A DNA stretch of 64,000 bases from DATAVB01 sp036267955 (GCA_036267955.1 DATAVB010000076.1:18109-82108), one strand, 5' to 3'; shown: positions 7,484-16,390, counted from the first letter of the stretch. Program-made: numbers and translations. The notes: generated by a model from the letters alone, not told the origin.

Positions 7484-9115
7484 CTAGTGGGCGGCGGGCG
7501 GGTCGAAGGGCACCTGCTGCTGGCACTGTGTTCCCTCGGCCGGCAGGGTCGCCTGTTCCAGGTAGTGGTTGACCGCGTTGTCGATGCAGGGCGACTCTCC
7601 ACCGTAGGCGCCGTGCCCGTCGCCGACCATCGTCAGCAGCCGGGCATTGCCGAGCTGCCGGGTCAGGCTCTGCGCGGCCTTGTACGGAGTGGCCGGGTCG
7701 TAGGTGGTGCCGATGACCAGCACCGCCGGCGCGTCCGCGGCGGCGCGGAACGGTCCGCGGAAGACACCCCGCGGCTGGACCGGGTAATTGCCCCAGGCGC
7801 TTTCGCCATATCCGGCGAGGAAATAGGAGTGGTCGAATTCGTTCCACGACTGCTCACCGGCGGTCAGATACTGCTGCAGGCCAGGCGATTTGCGCTGGTC
7901 CAGTGCGCTGACCGCGAAGAATTCGTCCAGGTACGGCTGGTAGCTGCCGTCGTCCTTACGGCCGTAGAAACCGTCCGCGAGTTGCCGCAGTGGTGCGCCG
8001 GTTCCCGCCTCGGCCGCGGCCAGGGCGGCTCCGGTCGCCGACCAGGTCTCCTTGGAATGGAGTCCCTGGCCGAGCGCGACCCGGACGTCGTCGCCGTCGA
8101 GAGTGCGCTTTCCCACGGCGAGTGGCTTCGCATCGAGGCGGGTGATCAGCGCGTCCAGCGCCTCGCCCGGATCGGTCCCGCCGAAGTGCGAACACGCCGG
8201 CTGATTCCCCGCGCAGGCCTGCAGGAAGCGCCCCACTTCGCGTTCCTGGGCGGCGGCGAGCGACGCGCGCAGAGTGATCGGGTGATTCGCGTACTGGTCG
8301 GGGTCCAGCACGCCCTCCAGCGCCAGCGTCCGGTAGGAGCGCGGAAACAGGCTGGCGTACGTGGAGCCGAGAAATGTCCCGTACGAAAGGCCCAGGTACG
8401 AGAGTTTGCGGTCCCCCACCGCCCGCCGGAGCTGATCGAGATCCCGCGCCACATTGGCGGTCGAGACATAGGGCAGCACGCCGCTATTGCGTTGCTCGCA
8501 GCGCTGAACATAGCGCCGGTCGGTGTCGAGGAGTTTCTTCCGGTCGACGTCGAACGGGGTCATGAACGGCTCGCTGAACGGTCCGGCGGTCTCCTGGTCC
8601 ACCGCACAGTCGATCGCCGGTGTGGACTCGCCGGTGCCGCGCGGGTCGAAGGTCACCAGGTCGAAGCGTTGGTTGAGGGTGGCGAAGAGCCGCTGCCCGT
8701 TCTTCTGGAGGGTCGTCACATTCGGGCCGCCCGGGCCGCCGAAGTTGACGAACAGCGAGCCAATCCGGTGCTTCCGATCCCGCGCGGGCAGCCGGGTGAC
8801 CGCGAGGTCGAAGGTGCCCGCGCTCGCATCGTTGTAGTCCCGCGGCACGGTCGCGTCGGTGCACTGAAAGCCGGCCGCGTCCGGACACGCCTGCCAGGAC
8901 AACTTCGGTACGGGCGGGCTCGAGGGCTGGGCGGCAGACGGACGGGTGGCAGACGGACGGGTGGCAGACGGACGGGTGGCAGACGGACGGGCGGCAGCGG
9001 CCGGGGCGGCAGCGGGACGGGCTGCGGCGGCGGCCGGCACGGCGGCGAGCGCGGCCGCCGCCAGGGCCAGCGGGACACCGCCGGCGCGGCGCCCGCGTCG
9101 GTTGAGGAAGGTCAT
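7484..9115 (-). CDS. Secreted tripeptidyl aminopeptidase-type alpha/beta hydrolase
   Basis: A 543-residue exported serine hydrolase. The start at ATG 9115 gives a basic then Ala-rich signal sequence (MTFLNRRGRRAGGVPLAL), followed by a low-complexity linker with four PSATR-type repeats encoded by 15-bp units (about 8931-9000). The hydrolase domain shows the oxyanion-region NFGGPGG (124-130), the nucleophile in GLSYGTF (Ser244) and the C-terminal TAP-like domain with YDPATP and the probable catalytic His in GDGHGAYGG. Family members remove N-terminal tripeptides from secreted substrates (Streptomyces Tap/SlpD). A GTG at 9148 is an alternative start. It is convergent with flotillin and separated by family A repeats. 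Confidence 0.88.
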   Translation of the reverse strand: MTFLNRRGRRAGGVPLALAAAALAAVPAAAAARPAAAPAAAARPSATRPSATRPSATRPSAAQPSSPPVPKLSWQACPDAAGFQCTDATVPRDYNDASAGTFDLAVTRLPARDRKHRIGSLFVNFGGPGGPNVTTLQKNGQRLFATLNQRFDLVTFDPRGTGESTPAIDCAVDQETAGPFSEPFMTPFDVDRKKLLDTDRRYVQRCEQRNSGVLPYVSTANVARDLDQLRRAVGDRKLSYLGLSYGTFLGSTYASLFPRSYRTLALEGVLDPDQYANHPITLRASLAAAQEREVGRFLQACAGNQPACSHFGGTDPGEALDALITRLDAKPLAVGKRTLDGDDVRVALGQGLHSKETWSATGAALAAAEAGTGAPLRQLADGFYGRKDDGSYQPYLDEFFAVSALDQRKSPGLQQYLTAGEQSWNEFDHSYFLAGYGESAWGNYPVQPRGVFRGPFRAAADAPAVLVIGTTYDPATPYKAAQSLTRQLGNARLLTMVGDGHGAYGGESPCIDNAVNHYLEQATLPAEGTQCQQQVPFDPPAAH

Positions 9116-9184
9116 GTCCTCAGCGTGTCGGCGGGTCCGCGCCGGCACATCAGTGGCAGCCCTGATGTCCGACCCTGAAATTGT

Positions 9185-11305
9185 TTATTTCAGCGGCTCC
9201 GCCGGTGCGCCGACCACATCGATGATCCAGGCCAGCGCGAACGCCCGCTGCCGCCACGCGTCGTACCGGCCGCTGCGGCCACCGTGCCCGGCGCCCATTT
9301 CGGTCTTCAACAACAACTGCCGATCACCGGTCGCCGTCGCCCGCAGCCGCGCCACCCATTTCGCCGGCTCGTGATAGAGCACCCGGGTGTCGTTGAGGCT
9401 GGTCTCGACCAGGATTGCCGGATAGTCCTTGGCCTCGACATTCTCGTACGGCGTGTAGGACTTCATGTACGCGTAGACCTCGGGATCGTGCAGCGGGTCG
9501 CCCCACTCCTCCCATTCCACGACGGTCAACGGCAGTGACGGGTCGAGAATCGAATTCAGCGCGTCGACGAACGGTACGGCGGCGTGAATTCCGGCGAATG
9601 CGTCCGGCGCCAGATTCGCCACCGCGCCCATCAGCAGGCCGCCGGCGCTGCCGCCCTGCGCGACCAACCGCTCCGCGCTGGTCCAGCCGGAGCTGGCCAG
9701 CTGCCTGGCACAGGCGACGAAGTCGGTGAAGGTGTTCTTCTTGTGCAGCATCTTCCCGTCGTCGTACCACCGCCGGCCCAACTCGCCGCCACCCCGGATA
9801 TGCGCTATCGCAAAGACAATTCCTCTGTCCACAAGCGACAGTCGCGGAATGACGAATGACGGGTCCATGCTCGCCTCGTAGCTGCCGTACCCGTAGATCA
9901 GCGCCGGCGCCGAGCCGTCCCGGGGCGTGTCCCGCAGGCAGAGGATCGAGATCGGCACCCGGGTGCCGTCCTCCGCAATCGCCCATTCCCGGTGCTGCTC
10001 GTAGCGCTCCGGGTCGTAGCCGCCCAGGACCGGTTGCTGCTTGCGCAGGACCAATTCGGCCGTGTTCAGGTCGTAGTCGTACACCGTGCTCGGCGTGACC
10101 AGCGACGTGTAGCCGAGCCGGTAGGAATGCGTGTCGTACTCGGCATTGTCGCCGGATCCGACCGAATAGATCGGCTCGGCGAATTCGATGTCGGCGCCGG
10201 AATCGAGGGATCCGTCGGCAGCAACCTGATAGACCCGCAGCCCGGAAAGCCCGTCCCGGCGCAGGCTCACCACCAGATGCTCGGCGAACGCGTCGACATC
10301 CAACACCCGGGTGTCGTCCCGGTGCTCGATGAGGATCTGCCAGTCCGCGGGCCGGTCCACCGGTGCCGCGGACACCGCGAAATTGACGCCGCCGCCGCAG
10401 TCGGCGTCGTTGTGCACGATGAGGAAGCGGTCGATTTCCCTGGTGTATTGATGCTCGACCGAGTATTCGACGCCGGCCTTGCGGGGCCGGATCACCCGGG
10501 GCGCCGAGTCCGGATCGGCGGCGTCGATGGCCAGCGCCTCGCTGGTCAGCTTGCTGGACGCCTCGATGAGCACGAACCGCTCGCTGCGGGTGGCGCCGAG
10601 CCCGACCCAGAACTTCTCGTCCGGCTCTTCGAAGATCACCACGTCGTCGCTCGCCGCGGTGCCGATCCGGTGCCGCCACACCTTGTGCGGCCGCCAAGCG
10701 TCGTCAACGGTCAGGTAATACAGCGTGCTGCCGTCCAGCGACCAGGCCGAACCGTAGGAGGTGTCGGGCACCTCGTCGTCCAGATCCGAGCCGGTGGCCA
10801 GATCCTTGACCCGCAGGGTGAACCGCTCGTTGCCGGCGAAGTCGGTGGAGTAGGCGAGCAGCCGGCCGTCGGGGCTGACGTCGAGCGCGCCGAGAGAAAA
10901 GAAGTCGTGCCCCTCGGCCAGGGCGTTGCCGTCGAGCAGAATTTCCTCGCCCGGCAGCGGGCCGCCTTCGGTCTGCGGCGGCACGTCACCGGATGCCCGG
11001 CAGCGGCAGTGAATGGCGTATTGCTGGCCCTCGACGGTGCGCGAATAGTGCCACCAGCCCTTGTGCAGCACCGGGACCGAGAGGTCGGTCTCCTGGGTGC
11101 GGTCCTTGATCTCGGTGAAGATCTGCTCGCGCAGGTCCGCCAGCCCGCCGGTCGCCTCCTCGGTGTAGGCGTTCTCGGCCTCCAGGTAGGCGATCGTTTC
11201 CGGGTTGTCCTTCTCGGCGAGCCAGGCGTACGGGTCGTTCACGGTGTCGCCGTGGTGGACGCGGGCGCTGGGGATCTGCTGTGCCGTCGGCGGCGGGTTC
11301 GTCAT
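9185..11305 (-). CDS. ptrB: Oligopeptidase B (prolyl oligopeptidase family S9A)
   Basis: A cytoplasmic serine peptidase that cleaves short peptides after basic residues. The 706-residue protein begins MTNPPPTAQQIPSARVHHGD, has the N-terminal propeller region (about 75-420) and a C-terminal alpha/beta-hydrolase domain. Visible catalytic residues are Ser553 in GGSAGGLLMG, Asp639 in SLNDTRV and His674 in GAGHGG. The stretch VVEWEEWGDP (about 595-604) carries the acidic residues that mark oligopeptidase B over prolyl oligopeptidase. Its frame is open upstream to 11533, but that part overlaps the end of uppS and lacks similarity; ATG 11305 gives the normal N-terminus. The gap to uppS is 34 bases, so cotranscription with uppS is likely. 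Confidence 0.93.
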   Translation of the reverse strand: MTNPPPTAQQIPSARVHHGDTVNDPYAWLAEKDNPETIAYLEAENAYTEEATGGLADLREQIFTEIKDRTQETDLSVPVLHKGWWHYSRTVEGQQYAIHCRCRASGDVPPQTEGGPLPGEEILLDGNALAEGHDFFSLGALDVSPDGRLLAYSTDFAGNERFTLRVKDLATGSDLDDEVPDTSYGSAWSLDGSTLYYLTVDDAWRPHKVWRHRIGTAASDDVVIFEEPDEKFWVGLGATRSERFVLIEASSKLTSEALAIDAADPDSAPRVIRPRKAGVEYSVEHQYTREIDRFLIVHNDADCGGGVNFAVSAAPVDRPADWQILIEHRDDTRVLDVDAFAEHLVVSLRRDGLSGLRVYQVAADGSLDSGADIEFAEPIYSVGSGDNAEYDTHSYRLGYTSLVTPSTVYDYDLNTAELVLRKQQPVLGGYDPERYEQHREWAIAEDGTRVPISILCLRDTPRDGSAPALIYGYGSYEASMDPSFVIPRLSLVDRGIVFAIAHIRGGGELGRRWYDDGKMLHKKNTFTDFVACARQLASSGWTSAERLVAQGGSAGGLLMGAVANLAPDAFAGIHAAVPFVDALNSILDPSLPLTVVEWEEWGDPLHDPEVYAYMKSYTPYENVEAKDYPAILVETSLNDTRVLYHEPAKWVARLRATATGDRQLLLKTEMGAGHGGRSGRYDAWRQRAFALAWIIDVVGAPAEPLK

Positions 11306-11339
11306 GCTGCCGGACGTTACCGGTTGGACCCGGTCTTCC

Positions 11340-12140
11340 TCAGCCGGGATTCGGTACCGCACCGCCGAATCGGCGATCCCGGCGGGCGAAGGAGTCCACC
11401 GCCGACCACAGGTGGCGGCGGTCGAAGTCCGGCCAGTAGGTGTCGATGAACGCCAATTCGGCGTACGCGGCCTGCCAGAGCAGGAAATTGCTGGTCCGCT
11501 GTTCCCCGGAGGACCGGATGAACAGGTCCACATCGGGCATGTCCGGGTCGTAGAGGTAACGGTTGACGGTCCGCTCGTTGATCCGTTCCGGCTTCAGCCG
11601 CCCGTCCCGCACATCCGCCGCCATCGCCGCCATCGCGTCGGCCAACTCGGCCCGGCCGCCGTAATTGACGCAGAATCCCAGATTCAGCACGGCATTGTGC
11701 TTCGACATCTGCTCGGCGGTTTCCAGCTCGTCGATGACGCTCTTCCACAGCCTCGGTCGCCGGCCGATCCAGCGCACCCGGACCCCGAGCTCGGTCAGAT
11801 AGTCGCGGCGGCGGTGGATCACGTCCCGGTTGAAGCCCATCAGGAAGCGCACCTCCTCCGGCGAGCGCCGCCAGTTCTCGGTCGAGAACGCATAGGCGGA
11901 CAACCACGGGATGCCCAGCTCGATGGCGCCCTCGATCACATCCAGCAGGGCGGCCTCGCCGGCCTCATGCCCCTTGGTACGCGGCCAGCCCCGGTTCTTG
12001 GCCCACCGGCCGTTGCCGTCCATCACGATCGCCACGTGCCGCGGCAGCACCTCGGCCGGGATCTCCGGCGGGCGGGCGCCGGTCGGGTGTGGTCGGGGCG
12101 TGGCCCGGGGCGGTGTTTCCCGGCGTCGACGGTCTGGCAT
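11340..12140 (-). CDS. uppS: Isoprenyl diphosphate synthase (cis-prenyltransferase)
   Basis: Condenses isopentenyl diphosphate units in cis onto an allylic primer to make the long-chain polyprenyl diphosphate used as lipid carrier for cell-wall synthesis. The 266-residue protein contains the signature HVAIVMDGNGRWAK with catalytic Asp41, the helix YAFSTENWRR, and the C-terminal RSSGEQRTSNFLLWQ and EWAF-equivalent YAELAFIDTYWPDF. An N-terminal Arg/Pro-rich tail of about 30 residues is typical of actinobacterial forms. The ATG at 12140 is preferred to a TTG at 12170. It lies downstream of the decayed toxin-antitoxin remnant and recO on the same strand, in the conserved era-recO-uppS-glyS neighbourhood. 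Confidence 0.95.
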   Translation of the reverse strand: MPDRRRRETPPRATPRPHPTGARPPEIPAEVLPRHVAIVMDGNGRWAKNRGWPRTKGHEAGEAALLDVIEGAIELGIPWLSAYAFSTENWRRSPEEVRFLMGFNRDVIHRRRDYLTELGVRVRWIGRRPRLWKSVIDELETAEQMSKHNAVLNLGFCVNYGGRAELADAMAAMAADVRDGRLKPERINERTVNRYLYDPDMPDVDLFIRSSGEQRTSNFLLWQAAYAELAFIDTYWPDFDRRHLWSAVDSFARRDRRFGGAVPNPG

Positions 12141-12221
12141 GAAAGCCACCGTATCGACCGATCCCGGCAATGGCCGCGGCTCGGCTCATTCGTGTCGAAC
12201 ATCGCGCCGCCCGGCCCCGTG

Positions 12222-12527
12222 TCAGGGTCTGTTCGAGTCGAACGTCGCAATCCCGAGCGCGGACCAGGCCTGCAGGATCTGACGGTCACCGCTGCACCCA
12301 CGACATCGGCATCATCGATCTGCTCGATGGACGCGCAATGCGCTGCGACTCCGGAGCGTCAGCCGTTTCATGCGTCGCGCCCGGGCCAATGCCGCCGCCG
12401 TTTCGACATACAACAGCCGGCTGGAGATGACTACGTCCCTGTCATTCCAGATCCGTCGGCACGATGCGCTTCCCGGCTCCTGGACTATCAGCGGCACGAA
12501 GGCCGACGTGTCCAGCTATGCGATCAA
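12222..12527 (-). pseudogene. VapC-type PIN-domain toxin remnant
   Basis: Reading from TTG at 12527: M-I-A-stop-LDTSAFVPLIVQEPGS, then RRIWNDRDVVISSRLLYVETAAALARARRMKRL. This is the front of a VapC/PIN RNase: the acidic residue of LDTSA and the SRLLYVETAAALARA helix are family hallmarks. The expected Tyr codon before LDTSA is TAG. After about residue 75 the frame breaks; SIEQIDDADVVGAAVT and the terminal QAWSALGIATFDSN motif lie in other frames and the segment between them, which should hold further acidic residues, is missing. The gene is therefore dead. Its TTG start overlaps the antitoxin stop (TTGA), the usual layout of vapBC operons. Confidence 0.8.
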
Positions 12528-12696
12528 CGGCGCTGCTCGCCGATGAGGTCAGTGACCAACCAGCGGGCCGGAATCGGCTCAGGGGGCAGGCGTCTTGTGC
12601 TTGCGAGCACGCTGGACCCGTCCGTCGGCCACCAACTGTTCGAGTCTGGTCGGCGGGCCGACCGGGACGATCCGCGCGATCGGCTGACCGCGCCGC
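12524..12696 (-). pseudogene. VapB/Phd-type antitoxin remnant
   Basis: One frame reads RRGQPIARIVPVG, then RLEQLVADGRVQRARKHKT and a stop; the neighbouring frame finishes PARWLVTDLIGEQRR-stop. Together these match the middle and C-terminus of Phd/VapB-type antitoxins (GQPIARIVP, LVADGRV, and the terminal xSDLIxEQRR) joined through a frameshift. The DNA-binding N-terminus is absent: the similarity begins within two codons of the edge of the inverted repeat at 12697-12755. The final TGA overlaps the start of the VapC remnant. The element edge coinciding with the truncation point suggests an insertion or a deletion ending at the repeat. Confidence 0.72.
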
Positions 12697-12755
12697 GATC
12701 ATGCAGAAACTGTTTGCGACACGCCGATAGCAGCAACACTTTCCGCATGATCAAC
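12697..12755. repeat. Inverted repeat, family B copy 2
   Basis: Arms at 12697-12717 and 12733-12755 match with a few mismatches; the loop begins GACACGCCG, as in the other two family B copies. The left edge abuts the truncated antitoxin remnant. It also lies about 70 bases 3' of recO. Confidence 0.85.
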
Positions 12756-12766
12756 ACCGAAAGCAC

Positions 12767-12841
12767 CGGCTAACGGCGGTCAGCCACCCCGCGCCCGGCT
12801 AACGCCGGTCAGCCACCCCGCGCCCGGCTAACGCCGGTCGA
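12767..12841. repeat. 29-bp direct repeat overlapping the recO 3' end
   Basis: A 29-bp unit beginning CGGCTAACGCCGGTCAGCC starts at 12767 and 12796, with a third partial copy from 12825. The partial copy contains the recO stop codon, so the last codons and stop of recO have been duplicated downstream. This looks like recent tandem duplication. Confidence 0.85.
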
Positions 12842-13556
12842 CCAACCGGAGCGAACGCAGGCCCCGTTCCAAATGCCACTGCAGGTGCGCCGCCACCAGG
12901 CCACTGGCGTCGCGGCGGGCCACCGGCTCGCTGGTGTCCGCTGCGAACCAGTCACCGCGCAACAGCGCCCGCATCAGGTCCAGCGTCGGCAGGCTCGCCG
13001 ACGCGGCCCCGCCGGGCCGGCAGCTGGAACACACGACGCCGCCCGCCGGCACCGAGAACGCCCGATGTGGCCCGGAATTGCCGCAGCGGGCGCAGTCGTC
13101 CAGCACCGGCTCCCAACCGGACAGCGACATGGCCCGTAACAGGAACGCGTCGAGCACCAGGGACGGCGCGTGCTCCCCGGCCGACAGGGTCCGCAGCGCG
13201 CCGACCAGCATCAGAAAGAGCCGCAGCGACGGCTCACGTTCCTCGGTCAGCCGGTCGGCCGTCTCCAGGATCGTGGTCCCGGCGGTGTAGCGGCCGTAGT
13301 CGGTGACGATCCCGGAGCCGTACGAGGAGATCGACTCGGCCTGAGTGATGATGTCCAGCGTCCGGCCGGTGTAGAGCTGCACATCGACATGGCTGAACGG
13401 TTCGAGCCTGGACCCGAATTTCGAGGTGGTCCGCCGCACTCCCTTGCCGACCGCGCGGACCTTGCCCTCGCGCCGGGTCAGCAGGGTGATGATCCGGTCC
13501 GCCTCGCCCAGCTTCTGCACGCGCAACACGACGCCGTCGTCCCGGTAGAGGCTCAC
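12828..13556 (-). CDS. recO: DNA repair protein RecO
   Basis: Recombination mediator that, with RecF/RecR, loads RecA onto SSB-coated single-stranded DNA and anneals complementary strands. The 242-residue protein starts MSLYRDDGVVLRVQKLGEAD with an N-terminal OB fold (to about residue 80), followed by a helical domain and a zinc-finger region with CARCG and CSSC. Length is normal. The start is GTG at 13556. The stop lies inside a 29-bp direct repeat. Its neighbours era and uppS match the conserved actinobacterial order. Confidence 0.95.
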   Translation of the reverse strand: MSLYRDDGVVLRVQKLGEADRIITLLTRREGKVRAVGKGVRRTTSKFGSRLEPFSHVDVQLYTGRTLDIITQAESISSYGSGIVTDYGRYTAGTTILETADRLTEEREPSLRLFLMLVGALRTLSAGEHAPSLVLDAFLLRAMSLSGWEPVLDDCARCGNSGPHRAFSVPAGGVVCSSCRPGGAASASLPTLDLMRALLRGDWFAADTSEPVARRDASGLVAAHLQWHLERGLRSLRLVDRR

Positions 13557-13568
13557 CGGTTCATTCTG

Positions 13569-14432
13569 CTACGGAATTGGCCGAACGCTGCCCACCATCT
13601 CGTTGAGCACCTTGGTCGGCGCGGCGCTCTTGACGTCGAGATCGGCGTACACGATGAAAATCCCGGCGCTACGGACGCCGGAGATCGCCACCGCGATGAC
13701 CATGCCCCGCGGTGCGCCACATTTCGCCGGATGCGGAGCGGTCACATTCGCGACGACCTCGACGGCGTGCACGCCGGCTATCCGCAGCGGCTTGGACCGG
13801 CCGATCTTCATCGTGGCGTGCTTCACGCCGTCCTCGTACGCCGCCCTGCCCCAGTCGCGCGCGGCCGCATGCGCCGCCGCGGACAGGTTCGAGCCGCGAG
13901 CCGCCGCCACCCCGGCACCGGCCCGGGACGAGCCGTCATGCGGTTTGCAGAAGTCGCTCCGGTATTGCGACGCGGCCGACATGGCCGTCTGCGGTCCGTG
14001 CGAGTCCTCGAAACCGATGATGGTGTCGGCGCTGGCGACCTTCCAGTTCGGCGGTGCGTCGTAGGCGATCCGGCGCACCTGGTGCCCGACCGGCTGCCAG
14101 CCGTGGATCTTCGCCTTCAGCTTCGGCTTCGGCTTGGGTTTCGGCGTCGGCCTGGCGGTCCGAGAAGGCGCTGCCGACGACGGCGCATCCGACGACGACG
14201 CGGTCGAAGACGGCGCATCCGAGGACGGCGCATCCGAAGGAGAACCGTTCGGGGATGTCGCCGTCGGCACGGTCAGCCCCGGACCGCCGCCGCGTCCCGA
14301 ACCGTCGGCGGAGAAGGTCGCCTTTCCGTCCACTGTGGAACTGCAACCGGCCAGGAGGAAAAGAGCGGCACAGCTGATCAGCGCGCCGCGCCGCTTCCGT
14401 CGCGTTTCAGTATGTTCGTACCGCTGTGTCAT
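13569..14432 (-). CDS. Lipoprotein with Ser/Pro-rich linker
   Basis: A 287-residue predicted lipoprotein. The signal peptide (RRKRRGALISCAALFLLAGC) ends in a lipobox with Cys30, so it would be anchored to the outer face of the membrane. A Ser/Asp/Ala/Pro linker (about 40-105) with PSSDAPSS repeats and a KPKPKPK segment leads to a folded domain from GWQPVGHQVRRIAYDAPPNWK to the end. The conserved-looking Trp/Pro opening and a cysteine pair (DFCKPHD and AKCGAP) suggest a globular, perhaps disulfide-bonded extracellular domain. Similar lipoproteins of unknown function occur in Micromonospora-like actinobacteria. It lies between era and recO, where most relatives have no such gene. Function unknown. 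Confidence 0.8.
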   Translation of the reverse strand: MTQRYEHTETRRKRRGALISCAALFLLAGCSSTVDGKATFSADGSGRGGGPGLTVPTATSPNGSPSDAPSSDAPSSTASSSDAPSSAAPSRTARPTPKPKPKPKLKAKIHGWQPVGHQVRRIAYDAPPNWKVASADTIIGFEDSHGPQTAMSAASQYRSDFCKPHDGSSRAGAGVAAARGSNLSAAAHAAARDWGRAAYEDGVKHATMKIGRSKPLRIAGVHAVEVVANVTAPHPAKCGAPRGMVIAVAISGVRSAGIFIVYADLDVKSAAPTKVLNEMVGSVRPIP

Positions 14433-14495
14433 GAGTTCACGCTAGCGCATCAACCGACGACGCTCAGTCACCGCCCGGACAGCGAGCCACAGGCT

Positions 14496-15410
14496 TCAGA
14501 ATCCCAGTCGACGCAGGTGCCGCGGGTCACGCTGCCAGTCCTTGAGCACGCTGATGTGCAGGTTCAGGTACGTCCGGGTGCCCAGCAACGCCTCGATCTG
14601 GCGCCGCGAATTGGTACCGACCTCTTTGAGCCGGCTGCCGCCCTTGCCGAGAATGATCGCCTTCTGACTCGGCCGTTCCACGTAGACAGTGGCGAAAATA
14701 TCGACCAGATCGCTGTTCTCGCGCGGGTTCATCTCATCGATGGTGACCGCGATCGAGTGCGGGAGCTCATCGCGCACACCTTCCAGGGCCGCCTCCCGGA
14801 TCAGCTCGGCGATCATCACCAGCTCGGGCTCGTCGGTCAGCTCGCCGTCCGGATAGAGCCGCGGCCCGGCCGGCAGTCGCGCGATCATCAGGTCGGCCAG
14901 CAGCTCGACCTGGTCGCCGGTGGTGGCGGAGACCGGCACGATCTCGGCGAAGTCGGCCAGCGTGCTGATCTCCAGCAATTTCTCGGTCAGCGCGGCCCTC
15001 TTGACCAGATCGGTCTTGGTGACGACCGCGATCACCGGGGTACGGGTCTCCCGGAGTTCGTTGAGGATGAACCGGTCGCCCGGCCCGGTCTGCTCGTTGG
15101 CCGGCAGGCAGCAGCCGATCACGTCGACCTCGGCCCAGGTGGTACGGACGACGTCGTCGAGCCGCTCCCCCAGCAGGGTCCGCGGCCGATGCATGCCCGG
15201 TGTGTCGACCACGACGAGTTGCGCGTCCGGCCGGTGCACGATCCCGCGCACCGCGTGCCGGGTGGTCTGCGGCCGCTGGCTGGTGATGGCGATCTTGGCG
15301 CCCACCAGGGCATTGGTCAGGGTTGACTTGCCGACGTTGGGCCGCCCGACCAGGCAGCCGAACCCGGACCGGTGCATCGTGCCGTTGGGGGCCGCTGATT
15401 CGGTGCTCAC
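14496..15410 (-). CDS. era: GTPase Era
   Basis: Essential GTPase that binds the 3' end of 16S rRNA and acts as a checkpoint in 30S subunit assembly. The 304-residue protein has G1 GRPNVGKS (about 22-29), switch sequence QRPQTTRH, G3 DTPG, G4 TKTD and G5 SAT, then a C-terminal KH RNA-binding domain with the ILGKGGSRLKEVG loop. Start is GTG at 15410. It belongs to the phoH-ybeY-CNNM-deaminase-like-era run, here interrupted by a flavin-oxidase-like gene. Confidence 0.97.
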   Translation of the reverse strand: MSTESAAPNGTMHRSGFGCLVGRPNVGKSTLTNALVGAKIAITSQRPQTTRHAVRGIVHRPDAQLVVVDTPGMHRPRTLLGERLDDVVRTTWAEVDVIGCCLPANEQTGPGDRFILNELRETRTPVIAVVTKTDLVKRAALTEKLLEISTLADFAEIVPVSATTGDQVELLADLMIARLPAGPRLYPDGELTDEPELVMIAELIREAALEGVRDELPHSIAVTIDEMNPRENSDLVDIFATVYVERPSQKAIILGKGGSRLKEVGTNSRRQIEALLGTRTYLNLHISVLKDWQRDPRHLRRLGF

Positions 15411-15469
15411 TCAGCGCATTGTGCCGTACTCCCGGACCGCGCCCGACCGCTCGACTCCCGACCGGCGTT

Positions 15470-16036
15470 TCAGCCGGTGAATGGGCCGGGCAGGGCGGGC
15501 AGCCCGTCAAGGCTCGCCGAATTCTTCTGCTCCTGGTACGCCGCCAGTTTGGCCGGGCCGCGGTTCTCCGCCCACTGCTGCATCGTCGGGCGGTCGCCGG
15601 TGTACTCCATGAACGGAACGCCGTAGCCGCACGAGTCGCTGATCCGGTCGGCCTCGACCCGGATGACCGACCGCACGCCGAGGGTCGGCACCGCACCGAA
15701 CGCCGCCACGAGCCCGTCGAACCGGTCGTCGGCGGGGAACACCGGCTCGCCCCGGCCGTGCACCCGGACGATGTTCGGCGGCCCCTGGAAGGCGCACCAC
15801 ATCACCGTGATCCGACCGTTCTGCCGCAGGTGCGCCACCGTCTCCGCACCCGAACCGGTGTAGTCGAGGTAGGCCAGCGTCCGCTCGTCGAGCAACCGCA
15901 ATGCGCCCGAGCCGCCCTTCGGCGAGAGGTTCACGTGCCCGCCGGGGCCGTCCGGCGCGGTGGCGACGAAGAACACCGGCTGCGCCTCGATGAATTCGCG
16001 CAGCCGGCCGTCAATCACGTCGTACTGCTTTCCCAT
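15470..16036 (-). CDS. Pyridoxamine 5'-phosphate oxidase family protein
   Basis: A 188-residue split-barrel flavoprotein-like protein. The N-terminal half (FFVATAPDGPGGHVNLSPKGG, TLAYLDYTGSGAETVAHLRQNGRITVMWCAF) is the typical flavin-binding barrel seen in general-stress and F420/FMN-dependent reductases, and the C-terminal part (SCGYGVPFMEYTGDRPTMQQWAENRG) is characteristic of the subfamily annotated as pyridoxamine-phosphate-oxidase-like. Substrate and cofactor are unknown; it is unlikely to be the true PdxH. The gene is inserted between era and the deaminase-like gene on the same strand, and a GGGGG stretch precedes the ATG at 16036. Confidence 0.85.
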   Translation of the reverse strand: MGKQYDVIDGRLREFIEAQPVFFVATAPDGPGGHVNLSPKGGSGALRLLDERTLAYLDYTGSGAETVAHLRQNGRITVMWCAFQGPPNIVRVHGRGEPVFPADDRFDGLVAAFGAVPTLGVRSVIRVEADRISDSCGYGVPFMEYTGDRPTMQQWAENRGPAKLAAYQEQKNSASLDGLPALPGPFTG

Positions 16037-16051
16037 GCCTACCCCCGGAAG

Positions 16052-16390
16052 CTAATGGTCGATAATCGAGCGGACCACACCGTCCGGCCCGGCCAGGATG
16101 ACCGGCGCCGAGGTGTTCAGGTCCCGCACCGCGTCAATCCCGTCCACTGTGGACGATTCGGTGACGACAGCCGCCGCCTCCAACGCCTGGGCGCCGCTGG
16201 CCACCGCCGCGGCCACCGCGGCCTGCAGCGCCGACAGCGACAGCGAGGGCAGCGACACGGTCGCCGCGGTGTACGTCCGCCCGTCGCCGTCGCGGACGGC
16301 GGCACCCTCGGCCGCCTGCGCCCTGGCCCGACTGGACCGGGCCAGCGTCACCAGCTTCGCGTCCTCCGGATCGGTCAACGCATCAGCCAT
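16052..16390 (-). CDS. Cytidine-deaminase-like protein lacking zinc ligands
   Basis: A 112-residue protein (MADALTDPEDAKLVTLARSSRARAQ...) with the size and strand/helix order of a cytidine deaminase: GAAVRDGDGRTYTAATV matches the substrate-proximal strand, and LSALQAAVAAAVASGA the helix that normally carries the catalytic Cys/His-Ala-Glu. Here that motif is replaced by SALQ, and the second PCxxC motif is absent, so the protein cannot bind the catalytic zinc in the usual way. Such proteins occur at this locus in other actinobacteria. The ATG at 16390 overlaps the end of the upstream CNNM/CBS gene by 8 bases, indicating translational coupling. Confidence 0.75.
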   Translation of the reverse strand: MADALTDPEDAKLVTLARSSRARAQAAEGAAVRDGDGRTYTAATVSLPSLSLSALQAAVAAAVASGAQALEAAAVVTESSTVDGIDAVRDLNTSAPVILAGPDGVVRSIIDH

